64,000 bases of DNA from Flavobacterium hibernum (GTDB taxonomy: Bacteria > Bacteroidota > Bacteroidia > Flavobacteriales > Flavobacteriaceae). Where the stretch lies: positions 186,001-250,000 of the forward strand of contig NZ_JPRK01000003.1 in the NCBI RefSeq assembly GCF_000832125.1, read 5' to 3'. This document shows, piece after piece, positions 52,493 to 62,926 of the stretch; position 1 is the stretch's first letter, and the number at the start of each line of letters is the position of its first letter. The translations under genes and the position numbers were made by a program. The notes beneath the pieces are model-generated. The model saw only the letters and a program-made list of their open reading frames with translations, had not been told where the DNA came from and ran no database searches.

Positions 52493-53131
52493 CTACACTT
52501 TTAGTTTCAGAAAGTAAAACTCATTTATATGCTTCCATTTAAATTCATAATCTTGGTTTAATTTTAAATCTTCTCCGTAAGGTTTACTTGTTTTATATTG
52601 CAATACAGTTCCCGATTTATATTTATGATTATCTCTAAAATTAAAATCTGCTGTGTCGAATGAATAATTTTCTTGATTTACATAATGCAAATGATCAGTT
52701 GCCAATATGAAATAGCAAATATCAATTCCGTTCTGTTTATATAATTCTAAATTTGAAATGTCTTTGAAAACATCATATCGATTGTTTGGTTCTCTATGAT
52801 TTCCTTTTTTAAAAAACTTTAATTCAATTGCGGTTTTCGTAATTGTTTCGTCATCTTTATATTTCAATAATAAATCAACTCTCGCTTTATTACTTTTACT
52901 TTTCACACTTTTATCACTTAAATCTATATAAGTCTCAAATTCTAAATGAAATTTATCTTCAAGCCTAAATTCATATAATTGTCCGAGCGTTTTCAAAATG
53001 TGACCAAATTCAAGTTGAAACGAAGCTTCGTTTTTTGCTGTTAATCCACCAAATGCTAATTTATTGATTAATAAATGAAAAGCAGTTTCAATAATTTCTT
53101 CGGATAATTTAATTTGAGTTTCTTTATTCAT
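52493..53131 (-). CDS. PD-(D/E)XK nuclease-like protein
   Basis: 212 residues. The core ARVDLLLKYKDDETITKTAI with Asp86 and ELKFF (Glu103-Leu-Lys105) matches a PD-(D/E)XK active site. An upstream helix has NEASFQLEFGHIL with Glu35. The second half contains YDVFKDISNLELYKQNGIDI and CYFILATDHLHYV, which fits a restriction-like fold. It resembles stand-alone nucleases of defence islands. It is alone in the last cassette of array 2. Confidence 0.65.
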   Translation of the reverse strand: MNKETQIKLSEEIIETAFHLLINKLAFGGLTAKNEASFQLEFGHILKTLGQLYEFRLEDKFHLEFETYIDLSDKSVKSKSNKARVDLLLKYKDDETITKTAIELKFFKKGNHREPNNRYDVFKDISNLELYKQNGIDICYFILATDHLHYVNQENYSFDTADFNFRDNHKYKSGTVLQYKTSKPYGEDLKLNQDYEFKWKHINEFYFLKLKV

Positions 53132-53761
53132 TTTTAACTTTTCGATTACGTTTCGGTCTTTTAATCTAGCTCATCACTTGTATATATGTTTGAATATATC
53201 AGGGTTATACACCCTAAATTGGGGTGCTATGTCTGACAAATGTCAGTATTTATTTATTTTCAAAAATAGGATCTTTATTTCATAAACCACTATGCGGACT
53301 TTTATTTAATACTTTTCGTACTAACAATCAATATAAATTTCGTTGCTCTTGCTACCTTTATCAATTGGAGAGAACACGATTCTAACTAATAGTTATATTA
53401 AATTCAAATAGCAAAATTATACATCATTTAAAATCTTTAAATCTTCCTACAAAAGGTTCGAATTCTGTATCATCGAGATCTATATTTATTAATATTTATA
53501 TTGACCATTATGGGATTTGAACCGAAAATTTAATATTGCTTGATATTTATTTTATGTAAATCATCCAAAAAATGGTTCGAGAATTGTCCCGTTAGGCTAC
53601 TGAATATTGTACGGTTGGGATAATTTCTAGGTCGATAATTGCCGCAACAATTGTTTATTTTTAATCTTTGATATCATAAACATTTAATGGATGAAGGTTA
53701 AGTGACCCCTAAATCGAGTGGTTTGAAACTTTTTTGAGATGCTTAATTCTTTTTACATTTT
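53132..53761. other. Intergenic region with tRNA-like debris
   Basis: 630 bp without a gene. Several strings resemble the T-loop region of tRNAs: GGTTCGAATTC near 53456, GGGATTTGAACC near 53511 and GGTTCGAGAATT near 53575. No stretch folds into a complete tRNA by eye. Confidence 0.35.
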
Positions 53762-54193
53762 TCACATTCTAAATCCTCTTTTTCGATCAGAAAGTTTTTG
53801 TTGAGAATATACAGAAACCTGTTCAATAGCTTCCTCTAATGTCGGAATTGAACCTGTTGAAAGGTTTTTTAGTTCTGATTTTTTCAAAAGTTGTCCGTAT
53901 CTGTCTTTTCTTATAATTTCCATTTTTTGTATATCAAAAACGTCGTTTTCTTGTCTTATCAACAAATTGCATTCAATCCTATCTTTATCATCTCCTGACC
54001 ATTGCAGATAAGTAGATAGTGAAAAAATTCCGTCTTTATAAGGTCTTTCTGTACCATTGTTACAGGCTTCCAGATATTTGGTAATACTTTCTTTTAACTT
54101 TCCTGAATAGGCTGAATCTGTTTGAAAGTAACCAGTGAAGCCTTTGTCAATTAGAATTTTCACGAATGCGTCTAAATTAGGCAACTGTTTCAT
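53762..54193 (-). CDS. Hypothetical protein
   Basis: 143 residues: MKQLPNLDAFVKILIDKGFT, then YKDGIFSLSTYLQWSGDDKD and RIECNLLIRQENDVFDIQKM. The C-terminal half is basic, ending SDRKRGFRM. It looks like a soluble single-domain protein. I recall similar short proteins in Bacteroidota mobile regions but no function. It has no close neighbour on its strand. Confidence 0.5.
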   Translation of the reverse strand: MKQLPNLDAFVKILIDKGFTGYFQTDSAYSGKLKESITKYLEACNNGTERPYKDGIFSLSTYLQWSGDDKDRIECNLLIRQENDVFDIQKMEIIRKDRYGQLLKKSELKNLSTGSIPTLEEAIEQVSVYSQQKLSDRKRGFRM

Positions 54194-55287
54194 AATCTTA
54201 AGTTTTAGTTTATTATTCTATTTTTTAATATGTTGATTTTTTAATGTTGAAACTTTTCGAGTTATTACATATATAAATACAATGTTATTAAACCGAACCT
54301 TTCGATATTACTGGAACAAATGGTAAATTTTCTTGTATATTTACTTGATGTTTTTAAACTGAAGAGACTTTGTACTTCATAAAATTAGATGCATCATCTG
54401 TAAGCTAGGGCTCGAACCTAATAATTGCGTAAGCTAATATCCTCACCGAAAAAATGAGACACTATGGTGCGGTCAGAAAATTGTTGAACTATGTGCAGTA
54501 AAACAAGAAGTTTCTTTCGAGTCAACAGGTAAAACTTGGAATTTTTTACTTTATTGAATTAAAATTTTAATATTTTAAATCATAATTTTAAGCTATCAAG
54601 AAACGTTAAAACGGGAATAAGCTGTTCGATTGTAGCCCCATCGACTCCACAAAGGCAGAAAATAATATAATTTTCTGCCTTTTTTTATGTTAAATACCTA
54701 GTGAAATAAGGCACTCCCAAGTGTTCAATTTCACAGTTTCGTAATTTAAATAAAACTAACGATCCCTTTGTTTTCGGTACTTTACATTTTTCACTTTATT
54801 AAATTTGCTCAAAGTTGTCGAACTCTTTTAAAAAAAAGTTAAAAAATATAAAAAAAAACTTAATTTCATAAATAATAACGTAAAAAGGTGTTCGACTGCT
54901 AAAAAAGACTATTTTAATCTCGTAAACTATATAAAATTAGATGTAAAGAAAAAAACTTTAATTTTATGGTGTAATTGTAGCAAATTGCTTTCTGTAGAAG
55001 TAAAAACTCGGCATTGAAAAAAAAAAAACAGTAAAGATCTAACTTGTAACACATTAAACACCTTTATACATCTATTGGCACTCCTTTATTTGAGGTGTTT
55101 GCAAAGTTCTACCAGAATGGGTCTCAAAACATTGGTTGGGGATGATATTGCAGATTGGCATCTGGATGCTGCAGTTGAAAAGTGAAGACAATTTAAAACA
55201 ATTTCTTAATATTTTATCTTATTTTTATGCTGTTTACTAATTAGATTTTTTTACTAATTTTTATTGTTATACAGCTGCTGATACTAT
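54194..55287. other. Long intergenic region upstream of AVAST-like gene
   Basis: 1094 bp with no convincing gene. It contains tRNA-like fragments (GGGCTCGAACCT near 54405; TGTTCGATTG near 54623), the terminator at 54651, and an inverted repeat AACACCT / AGGTGTT around 55057-55100. A 34-codon open stretch near 54454-54576 may be a gene remnant. Confidence 0.4.
54651..54685 (+). terminator. Strong intrinsic terminator behind tRNA-like tail
   Basis: AAAGGCAGAAAAT / ATTTTCTGCCTTT followed by T4. It directly follows CCCATCGACTCCACA, which resembles the 3' acceptor end of a tRNA or tmRNA. No complete RNA gene is visible in front of it. Confidence 0.6.
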
Positions 55288-58200
55288 ATGGATAAACCTA
55301 CTATATCTGATGCCGACTTATCAAGTGCGGGAGATGATTTTCACATACTTTGGACTATTAAAAAATCACTGGAATTATTAAACTTTGATAATTCAGGCCT
55401 AAAGGCCGTTACAATTGAAGGCTTCGAAAAAAACCTTTCACAGAAAATTGATCCTACAGGCGAGAAGTTTTTAGGAATTGATTTAACGGAATACTATGGA
55501 GGTGAGAATTTTCTGAGTTCTGACTCTATTGTCATATCACAATTAAAATACAGCACTAGACGCTCTAGCGAAAATTTCACCTTTTCAAAACTGTACGAAG
55601 GCAAAAAATCAAGCTCGTTTCACGGTTCTGTCATTCACAGACTTGCCGAAGTGTACAAAACATTTTTGTGTGAATTTGGGCGGGAAAAAGCTTTAGAGAA
55701 AATAACAATAAAACTGGTCACCAATAGGAATGTTAATGCTTCGCAATTATCGCAAATAATACAGATTCAAGATTTCCTAAAAAGAAACAAAAGGCCTTTA
55801 AGCATTACTTCCGTTTTAAATGAGTTCCCAAAATTTGTGAAAGAACCGTTCGTTAAATTACGTAAAGCCTCCGGACTTACTGTTTATGAATTCTGCGACT
55901 TTCTAAGGCTACTGAATTTTGAGGATTCAGGTACAGCATCAAGACAGACACTGAATTTTGAATTAGTAAAATCAATTGCCAAAACAAGTATCAGGTCTAA
56001 AAACCAGTTCAATTCACTTTTTAAAATGATATGGGACAAAATGATGCCCGAAAACCGTGATGAAAGAACCTTAACCTTAATTGATACCCTCGCATGCTTC
56101 GGATTCAGCAGTATTGAAAACCTGTTTCCTGTATCTCAAAATTTTGAACATAATCCAAGTGTGATCTTAAGGGAGCAGCTGCAGGAGATTATTACTGTAA
56201 TTCACAAAAATACTTCCTATAAGCCAATCTGCATTCATGGCGGAGCCGGCATTGGAAAATCTACCATAACGCAGCAGATAAAAAATGAGCTTCCTGCTCA
56301 TTCACAATGCATTTTATTTGACTGTTATGGAGCAGGCAAATACCAGAATCCAGAAGACAAGCGTCATTTACATCGAAATGCGATTATTCAGCTCTCTAAC
56401 GAAATGGCAAAAAAAATCGGATCAGAGTTTCTACTTCTTCAGAATGAATCTGATGACGTTTATTTAAAAGAATTTATCAAAAGAATCAAAGATGCGGTAG
56501 CGGTGCTGAGAAATAGAGAACCTCTATCTTGTCTTGTTCTTGTTATAGATGCTGCCGATAACAGTATTACTGCCGCTGATCAATGTGGAGAAAAAAGTTT
56601 TGTCCAAGATCTCCTTAATATGGAAATTCCGTCAGGATGCCACATTATTGCTACTTCAAGGACTTATAGAAAAGAAACTCTGAACCTGCCCTCGAAGTAT
56701 ATCGACATTGAATTAAAACCATTCAGTATCGTTGAATCAGCGCTTTTCTTAAAAAATAATTTTGCTAAAATTACAGCTGATGAAGTTTTAGAATTTCACA
56801 ATTATACTAAGGGAATCCCACGTGTGCAGTTTTACTCACTACATCTTAAAAGACAGGGAATAAATGAGGTAATAAACTACCTTAAACCAAATGGAAAAGC
56901 AGTAGAAGATTTAATTCTGGATAAAATTGAACAAGCTCTGCTTAGAGTAGGAAAAGACAAAAGAAAACTCATTGAGCATTTTTTCAAACTACTAATTTCA
57001 CTGCCAAGACCTGTGCCGATTAGCTACTTATCAGAGATAATGAAAGTCGATTCCAAATTTCTTGAAGACCTGTCCTCTGACATCTGGAACGGGCTGATTT
57101 TGGACGGGGAACTTTTTAGCTTCAGGGATGAAGATTTTGAAAATTATATTAGGGAAAGCTATCAGATTTCTTTTGAACATCTTCAAGAGACGGCACTTCT
57201 TTTTTTTAACAAATCAGACCAAGATGAGTATGCCTCAGTAAATTTAGGAGGGCTTTTATTTAACGCTGGATTCAAACAAGAACTGGTAGACATTGTATTA
57301 AACAGAAAAGCACTGGTCTTTCCTAAAGATCCTATTAGAAATAAGCAAGTTTATATTAATAGAACCAAACTAGCTTTAAAAGTAAGCAGAGATATTGGCG
57401 ATGAATTAACATTCTTCAAACTTCTATTTATTGCCGCCGAAGAATCAAAAACTGATAAGGCGTTAAATCAATTATTGATTAAATATCCGGACTTAGTAGC
57501 AAGTTACGGAGATGACCTTTCTCTATCCCGTCTAAAATTAAAATCTGATGAAAAGCCATGGGCTGGGGCATTTCACTTAAAACTTGCTGGGATATGCTCA
57601 CGAAAACCTGAAAGCAGAGAAACAGCAATAAAGCATCTGAAAACAGCAAAGGAATGGTTAAACTGGAGAAATAAGTTAAAAGATGATCAGCGGAGAGATT
57701 ATCCAATCACCAGTCTTGATATTGCATACGAAACAGAAACAGTATTACGATTATCTGGAGTTAAAAAAGCAATAGACAACCTCAATAGATGGATACCTCG
57801 GGAAATACGTTTATCCGCAGGAAATTATCTGGCCGAAAATATTTTGGCTTTTTCTGATAATAACGATATTGAAAACTGGGGTAAGTACACACATTTCCGA
57901 ATAGATGTAAAAATCTTTCTAATCTGCAGACAATTTCAATACAATCTGCCTGTTAGCACAGATTTAACTGTTGTTGCCCGGCATCTCTGTGCTGTAATGG
58001 CAAGAAAAAAAATTAAGTTTAAACACAAACTAATAAGACTCGTTGTCCAGTTCTGCGATATATTAGCCTATCATAAAGTGGATCAAAAAATAACCTTAGA
58101 GATTCTTGATTTTATCAAAGTTAAGCCTGTAGAAAAAATTCCTTTTTTCTACAGTGACTACTCCGATAAGCATGAAGAAATTTTAATGGACATCTGCTTA

Positions 58201-61200
58201 GCAAAAGAAACTCTTCTACTGTCTTTAAAAAGTCAACAAAGTACTATTGATCATTTTTTACCCGATAAATTCAAAAATATAGGTAAGATAAAAGATACAA
58301 AAGAAAGAAATAGAATAGAGGACGACAAACGTGAATTTTTTTTATTTTTCAATTGCGCCATTCCTATCTACCAATTATATTCAGATTTGCAGACTAGACG
58401 AATTTCTGCTACTGAATGCGAGGAAAAATTCGAAGAAATATGTAATACTGTAGCAAAAAATTACGAATTTAAGCATCAATTTGGACATTGGTCTAACGAT
58501 AGATTTTTATTTCTTGCAGGAAAATTAGTTAACTCTGCACTTTTACTTGATAGCACCCCAGAAAGAATAGATTTTATTTTGAAATCATTTGACGGCCAGA
58601 CTGGCAGGTTAAGAATAAGATTTGAAATACTGCGCACAATAATTTCACACCGGGATCTGCTTAAAACTTCTTATAAAATTTTGGATGAATGTGACCAGAT
58701 GATAAAAAATTCTGAATTATCTGCAAAAGAAGCTACTGATGATTATATCAAATGTCTGCTTTTCAGCAGAAAAATTGACAATTCATTTTCAAAATATTTT
58801 TTTGATGAAGCTGTTAAAGCAACTTCAGAAATAGACTATGAAGCTTTTATACAGATCCAGAGTATATCTTATCTGTCTGAATTGGGAATACCTGCATCAA
58901 ATCCAAAGCTGGCATTTGAATATGCCAGATTTATAGAATACTGTGATGTAAAACTTAACGCTTACGACAAAGATCACCTGCCCTACACTGCAGGGCTTTT
59001 GGGAATTGGAAATCTCGACATGCCTTCTTTATTTGCTGTTATATGCAGGTGGCATCATAGAAATATCGCCGAAATTGACCAGCAGATAATTTATCTTATT
59101 GATAAAGCACTTGACAAAGAATATTTCAATCAAATTAATGCTGCATCACTGCTTCCTTTAATGACAAATTATCGCTACGATGAATTAGAGGAGGTTTATA
59201 AGTGTTTGATTGAAGAATTTGATAAAGCCTTTGATTCTGAACAAAAAAACAGGTTTATAAAATTGTTATTTAGCGATTTAAGACTAATAAAAGATAAGCA
59301 TTTTATCAGAAAAATTTATGAACAGGTAAAATCCGGAAAATTTCTGCATAACTCCATATTAACAGATATTAAAAATTATATCGACTTTTTAGATAGTATT
59401 GATAAAAAGATCTCAGATAGCTCAGAGCCGGGTACATTTAAAAAAGAAACTTTTCGCCATGATATTGATATTCTACAGTTGGATTATACATCAGCTAAGC
59501 AAATTGAAAAAGCAATCGACTGCATTATTATCAAAAATCAGGAAAGCTATAATCACAGATGGAGCATACAGAATCTTCTGACTGACATTATAGAGCACTG
59601 CCAACCTGCACAATACATCCAGTTTCTAAATGCTTTAATTGATATCAGTGACAAATTACTGGATTTTGATTCTCTTGAAAATACCTTGAAGGAAGCTTTT
59701 AAGCAATGGTCTTACTATCCTGCCCTTAAAATTTGGAAAAAGGAAAAATTTAAAATTGTTCTACAGAGCAGATTGAAGCATTTTAACTTCGTTGAACATC
59801 TCAGTATATGGTCAATTCGCCAGTTTGGAGTCATGTTCTCTGTTGAAGATGCTGAATTAACAGATATCATGGTAGAAATCTTACCTACGAAAATAGATCT
59901 TCTTTCTGATGAATCCATATATAGCTCGCTGGAACTAATCAAGACTAAACTTTCACCAACTGACAATGAAAATCTTTTAACATGGATTTTACAGCGATGG
60001 AATTCAAAAATTAAACCTGATTTTGCAGACGGCTGCTGGAGAGAGGAATTAGCAGCGCCTGTAGATTCATCTGAGAATATAGCATATTTGCTGCGTTTTA
60101 TATTAGGTCATCCAGACAAAGTACTGCGTTGGAGAGCAGTTCACACTTTAAGAAGGCTAGCCGAATTCAAAAACACCACAGTATTAACAGTTTTACTGGA
60201 GCTTCAAAACAAAAGGGATGTTCAGCCCTTTCAAAACGAAAAGTATCACTTTTACTGGATGTCCGCCAAATTATATCTGTGGATAGCTATTGAAAGAATA
60301 TCTATTGACAATACAGAAACGCTGATTAAATTTAAAAATCTCTTTTATGACGAGTTGCTAGACCCTGCACTGCCACATGTTCTTATACGGCATTATATCA
60401 AAAATACCTGCTTAAACCTGTACGGCTTTGATAGCTCAACATATACAGAAGTAGAACTGCAGAACATTAATGCTGTAAATAAAAGCCAATTGACGCCTAA
60501 TAAAGTAGAAAAATCAGATCTCCGGAATAAAAAAAATGCTCCGGATCCTGAAAAAAAATGGAATTTCCGTTTTAATTGGATCGAAACACTGCCATACTGG
60601 TTTAAATCGGTTGGTAAACCTTTTGGTCTGACCCAGTATGATGTTGCAGATATAGCAGACAGGTTCATTACAGAAAAATGGGGATACTCTGGTAATCCCG
60701 ATGATGATGATTATCTGCGAGGGCAGCTCTATGATAGAGAATACAGTAAAACCTATAACCGTAAGGGAAATAACCCCGAAATTGAAAAACTGTCCGTTTA
60801 TCTAGAGTACCATGCAATGTATTGCGTAGCAGGATATCTCATAGAGAACAAGCCCTTAGTACAATCAGAATATTACTGGGAAAAGTGGAATTACTGGCTC
60901 AGTTCAGAGGCAAATGCATTTGAAAAATTCTGGCTTTCTGACCTGCGTGACCCCATTCCTATGGAAGATTCTTACTGGAAAAATGAATTCAACACATTTG
61001 ATAAGCAATGGTGTAATTCAATTCATGAAGAATACTTTGATAAAACAGTTGGTCTTTTGGATAACAAAAATAATTTTTTAAAGGTTTTTGGAGGAATTTC
61101 TAAACATATAGGCACCAATGAAGAAACAATAACAATCAGATCTTGTTTAGTTTCAAATAAGGGAGCAGATGCTTTACTAAGGGCTCTGCAAACTTCAAAA

Positions 61201-61770
61201 GACAGTTATGACTATACCCTGCCCTTCCAGGAAGAGGAAGAGGAAGAGGAAGAAGTAGATGATGAACAATTGGAGGAAGACAGTATTAATGAAAATGGTT
61301 TTGTTTTACAGGGATGGCTCAGGGAAATAACATCTCCATACGAAGGGCTTGATTCTCATGACCCCTTTTTTTGCAATACTTTAAAAGGTTACATAAGCTT
61401 TGGTAAATCAATTAATTCACAGTTTGACCTTATATACGATGATTTATTCAAAACAGGACATCATAAAAACAGATTAATCAGTATGTACAAGAACTGGAAT
61501 GACATCTCAGATGTAGACAGTCATTACAGAAAATATAATGATGCGGTCGAAAGCTCAGGAACAATTTTAGAGGCGGACGGCGAATTCATACTTAAAATCT
61601 TAAAAACAGTAAAGAAGTCTTTAATTGTACAGTGCGTTGTAGAAAGACAGCTTGAAGAACGAGAATATACATACAGATTAGACGACAATAGAGCTCATGT
61701 AAAATTATATTTAATAAAAGAAGATGGAACAGTTAAAACACTCAGAGGAACAGATTATAAAATTGGGTAA
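55288..61770 (+). CDS. Giant nuclease-STAND NTPase, AVAST type 3-like
   Basis: 2160 residues. N-terminal domain: DLSSAGDDFHILWTIKKSLE, then Asp65 in GIDLTEY and Gln85-Leu-Lys87 in SQLKYS, consistent with a Cap4-like PD-(D/E)XK nuclease. The NTPase core has Walker A GGAGIGKS (318-325, Lys324), Walker B LVLVIDAADN with Asp421, and IIATSRTYR as the sensor segment. About 1500 residues of helical repeats follow, presumably the ligand-sensing part, with an acidic run of eight Glu near 1985. Avs proteins bind conserved phage proteins, assemble and activate their nuclease. The pairing with a small gene in overlapping frame fits Avs3a/Avs3b. Other bacterial NLR-like proteins remain possible. Confidence 0.65.
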   Translation: MDKPTISDADLSSAGDDFHILWTIKKSLELLNFDNSGLKAVTIEGFEKNLSQKIDPTGEKFLGIDLTEYYGGENFLSSDSIVISQLKYSTRRSSENFTFSKLYEGKKSSSFHGSVIHRLAEVYKTFLCEFGREKALEKITIKLVTNRNVNASQLSQIIQIQDFLKRNKRPLSITSVLNEFPKFVKEPFVKLRKASGLTVYEFCDFLRLLNFEDSGTASRQTLNFELVKSIAKTSIRSKNQFNSLFKMIWDKMMPENRDERTLTLIDTLACFGFSSIENLFPVSQNFEHNPSVILREQLQEIITVIHKNTSYKPICIHGGAGIGKSTITQQIKNELPAHSQCILFDCYGAGKYQNPEDKRHLHRNAIIQLSNEMAKKIGSEFLLLQNESDDVYLKEFIKRIKDAVAVLRNREPLSCLVLVIDAADNSITAADQCGEKSFVQDLLNMEIPSGCHIIATSRTYRKETLNLPSKYIDIELKPFSIVESALFLKNNFAKITADEVLEFHNYTKGIPRVQFYSLHLKRQGINEVINYLKPNGKAVEDLILDKIEQALLRVGKDKRKLIEHFFKLLISLPRPVPISYLSEIMKVDSKFLEDLSSDIWNGLILDGELFSFRDEDFENYIRESYQISFEHLQETALLFFNKSDQDEYASVNLGGLLFNAGFKQELVDIVLNRKALVFPKDPIRNKQVYINRTKLALKVSRDIGDELTFFKLLFIAAEESKTDKALNQLLIKYPDLVASYGDDLSLSRLKLKSDEKPWAGAFHLKLAGICSRKPESRETAIKHLKTAKEWLNWRNKLKDDQRRDYPITSLDIAYETETVLRLSGVKKAIDNLNRWIPREIRLSAGNYLAENILAFSDNNDIENWGKYTHFRIDVKIFLICRQFQYNLPVSTDLTVVARHLCAVMARKKIKFKHKLIRLVVQFCDILAYHKVDQKITLEILDFIKVKPVEKIPFFYSDYSDKHEEILMDICLAKETLLLSLKSQQSTIDHFLPDKFKNIGKIKDTKERNRIEDDKREFFLFFNCAIPIYQLYSDLQTRRISATECEEKFEEICNTVAKNYEFKHQFGHWSNDRFLFLAGKLVNSALLLDSTPERIDFILKSFDGQTGRLRIRFEILRTIISHRDLLKTSYKILDECDQMIKNSELSAKEATDDYIKCLLFSRKIDNSFSKYFFDEAVKATSEIDYEAFIQIQSISYLSELGIPASNPKLAFEYARFIEYCDVKLNAYDKDHLPYTAGLLGIGNLDMPSLFAVICRWHHRNIAEIDQQIIYLIDKALDKEYFNQINAASLLPLMTNYRYDELEEVYKCLIEEFDKAFDSEQKNRFIKLLFSDLRLIKDKHFIRKIYEQVKSGKFLHNSILTDIKNYIDFLDSIDKKISDSSEPGTFKKETFRHDIDILQLDYTSAKQIEKAIDCIIIKNQESYNHRWSIQNLLTDIIEHCQPAQYIQFLNALIDISDKLLDFDSLENTLKEAFKQWSYYPALKIWKKEKFKIVLQSRLKHFNFVEHLSIWSIRQFGVMFSVEDAELTDIMVEILPTKIDLLSDESIYSSLELIKTKLSPTDNENLLTWILQRWNSKIKPDFADGCWREELAAPVDSSENIAYLLRFILGHPDKVLRWRAVHTLRRLAEFKNTTVLTVLLELQNKRDVQPFQNEKYHFYWMSAKLYLWIAIERISIDNTETLIKFKNLFYDELLDPALPHVLIRHYIKNTCLNLYGFDSSTYTEVELQNINAVNKSQLTPNKVEKSDLRNKKNAPDPEKKWNFRFNWIETLPYWFKSVGKPFGLTQYDVADIADRFITEKWGYSGNPDDDDYLRGQLYDREYSKTYNRKGNNPEIEKLSVYLEYHAMYCVAGYLIENKPLVQSEYYWEKWNYWLSSEANAFEKFWLSDLRDPIPMEDSYWKNEFNTFDKQWCNSIHEEYFDKTVGLLDNKNNFLKVFGGISKHIGTNEETITIRSCLVSNKGADALLRALQTSKDSYDYTLPFQEEEEEEEEVDDEQLEEDSINENGFVLQGWLREITSPYEGLDSHDPFFCNTLKGYISFGKSINSQFDLIYDDLFKTGHHKNRLISMYKNWNDISDVDSHYRKYNDAVESSGTILEADGEFILKILKTVKKSLIVQCVVERQLEEREYTYRLDDNRAHVKLYLIKEDGTVKTLRGTDYKIG

Positions 61771-62410
61771 AAAATTGATTAAGGAACTCGATTTGGTTTA
61801 TTCTGTAAACACCATGGCAAGATGGATGTCACATTATCTGGCTGAATTAATTCACAATGCTGAATCTGCAGTTAACATTGAGGAAAAAAAAATACTTCAA
61901 AAGGAATGCTGCGATATCATACTCAAGATTTGGAGAGAAAAAGATGTACTCCCAATTCGCAAGCCCCTCGATGACCTTAGTCCGCTTGTAGAAATACTGC
62001 AAGTTCTTACCGAGGAAAAAGAAATAAGAATACTTCCAAGATGGGTAGAATATCGCAGTCTTCCAAGAAAAAATCAATGGGCGTCTTTTGTAGATGTGGT
62101 CAAAAATAACACTGAAAAAGTCTTTGATCAGGTTATGCAGATGCACATTCATAAAGATCTTCTAGCTAAAGATAAAGAATGGATGCAGAATAATATGGAA
62201 TTTTTAAGCAGTGATCAGATTAATTTTATAAAATATATTGATTTACTTGCTGGATATGATTTCAAAAAAGGATTAATAAATTTAAATGACTTTCAATTAT
62301 CTGATGATAATGAGGAAAGAATGACATTTATATTTAACAATCTTGAGCAGCTACTGAATGAACAGAAAAATGAACTGATTAAAATTAAAGAATCCTATTT
62401 CTCAAAGTAA
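61724..62410 (+). CDS. Small AVAST partner, Avs3b-like
   Basis: 228 residues, starting inside the large gene (47-bp overlap, different frame): MEQLKHSEEQIIKLGKKLIK. It is soluble and helical with MARWMSHYLAELIHNAESAV near 31-50, KIWREKDVLPIRKPLDDLSP near 69-88, and a charged C-terminus. No catalytic motif is seen. The translational overlap means it is made with the NTPase. Type 3 AVAST loci have a small second protein of this kind, which supports the assignment, although I recognise it mainly from context. A downstream Met (MARWM) is an alternative start. Confidence 0.55.
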   Translation: MEQLKHSEEQIIKLGKKLIKELDLVYSVNTMARWMSHYLAELIHNAESAVNIEEKKILQKECCDIILKIWREKDVLPIRKPLDDLSPLVEILQVLTEEKEIRILPRWVEYRSLPRKNQWASFVDVVKNNTEKVFDQVMQMHIHKDLLAKDKEWMQNNMEFLSSDQINFIKYIDLLAGYDFKKGLINLNDFQLSDDNEERMTFIFNNLEQLLNEQKNELIKIKESYFSK

Positions 62411-62926
62411 TCCTCCTTATAAACAGTTTAGACTGGATGTGCAAACAAAAACTGGAGAATGAGAAAAGAGAATATCATTCTGATTTTTACTCCTATTTTT
62501 GTTTACACATCCACTGATATCCAATGCATTTATTTTGAATTGTATTCTTAAATTACTGATCCATTCGTTAAATCCTCTGCATTTTTTTTAAAATTACATT
62601 AATGGTAACTCCATCAGCAGAATTAGCTCGTACAGAGTTTTTTGATAGCATGGAATTAACTTCATTAAACTTTTAGTCATTTTATTATTTAGATGGAATT
62701 TATATTATAATGGAAAAATTGGCCACTTCAACCATACTTTTTCTTTATGGCTTGATCAGCATATTTATAACTCCCTGAATATCAATATTTATTATTAAAT
62801 TTTAAGAAGAAATCAAAAAAAATAAACCCCATTTAAATTGTCATTCCATTTTGACAAATAGTGGTCAATTGCATTGATTTTTTCTCCTTATTTTTTTTAG
62901 TTGCAAATAAAGGAGGATTAAAAAAA
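62411..62926. other. Intergenic region between AVAST-like locus and recombinase
   Basis: 516 bp with no gene. It holds the long terminator-like hairpin at 62435-62512. The rest is AT-rich DNA without recognised signal; an attachment site for the recombinase might lie here but cannot be identified. Confidence 0.45.
62435..62512 (+). terminator. Long composite hairpin after AVAST-like operon
   Basis: Outer arms GGATGTGCAAACAAAAA and TTTTTGTTTACACATCC enclose an inner stem GAATGA / TCATTC. It lies 25 bp after the stop of the small partner gene. It is longer than a usual terminator and lacks a strong T-run. Confidence 0.5.

Noticed and set aside
54600..54686. Complete tmRNA or tRNA gene
   Set aside because: Only a 3'-like tail and terminator are visible; T-arm and acceptor stems do not pair properly and no 5' half was found.
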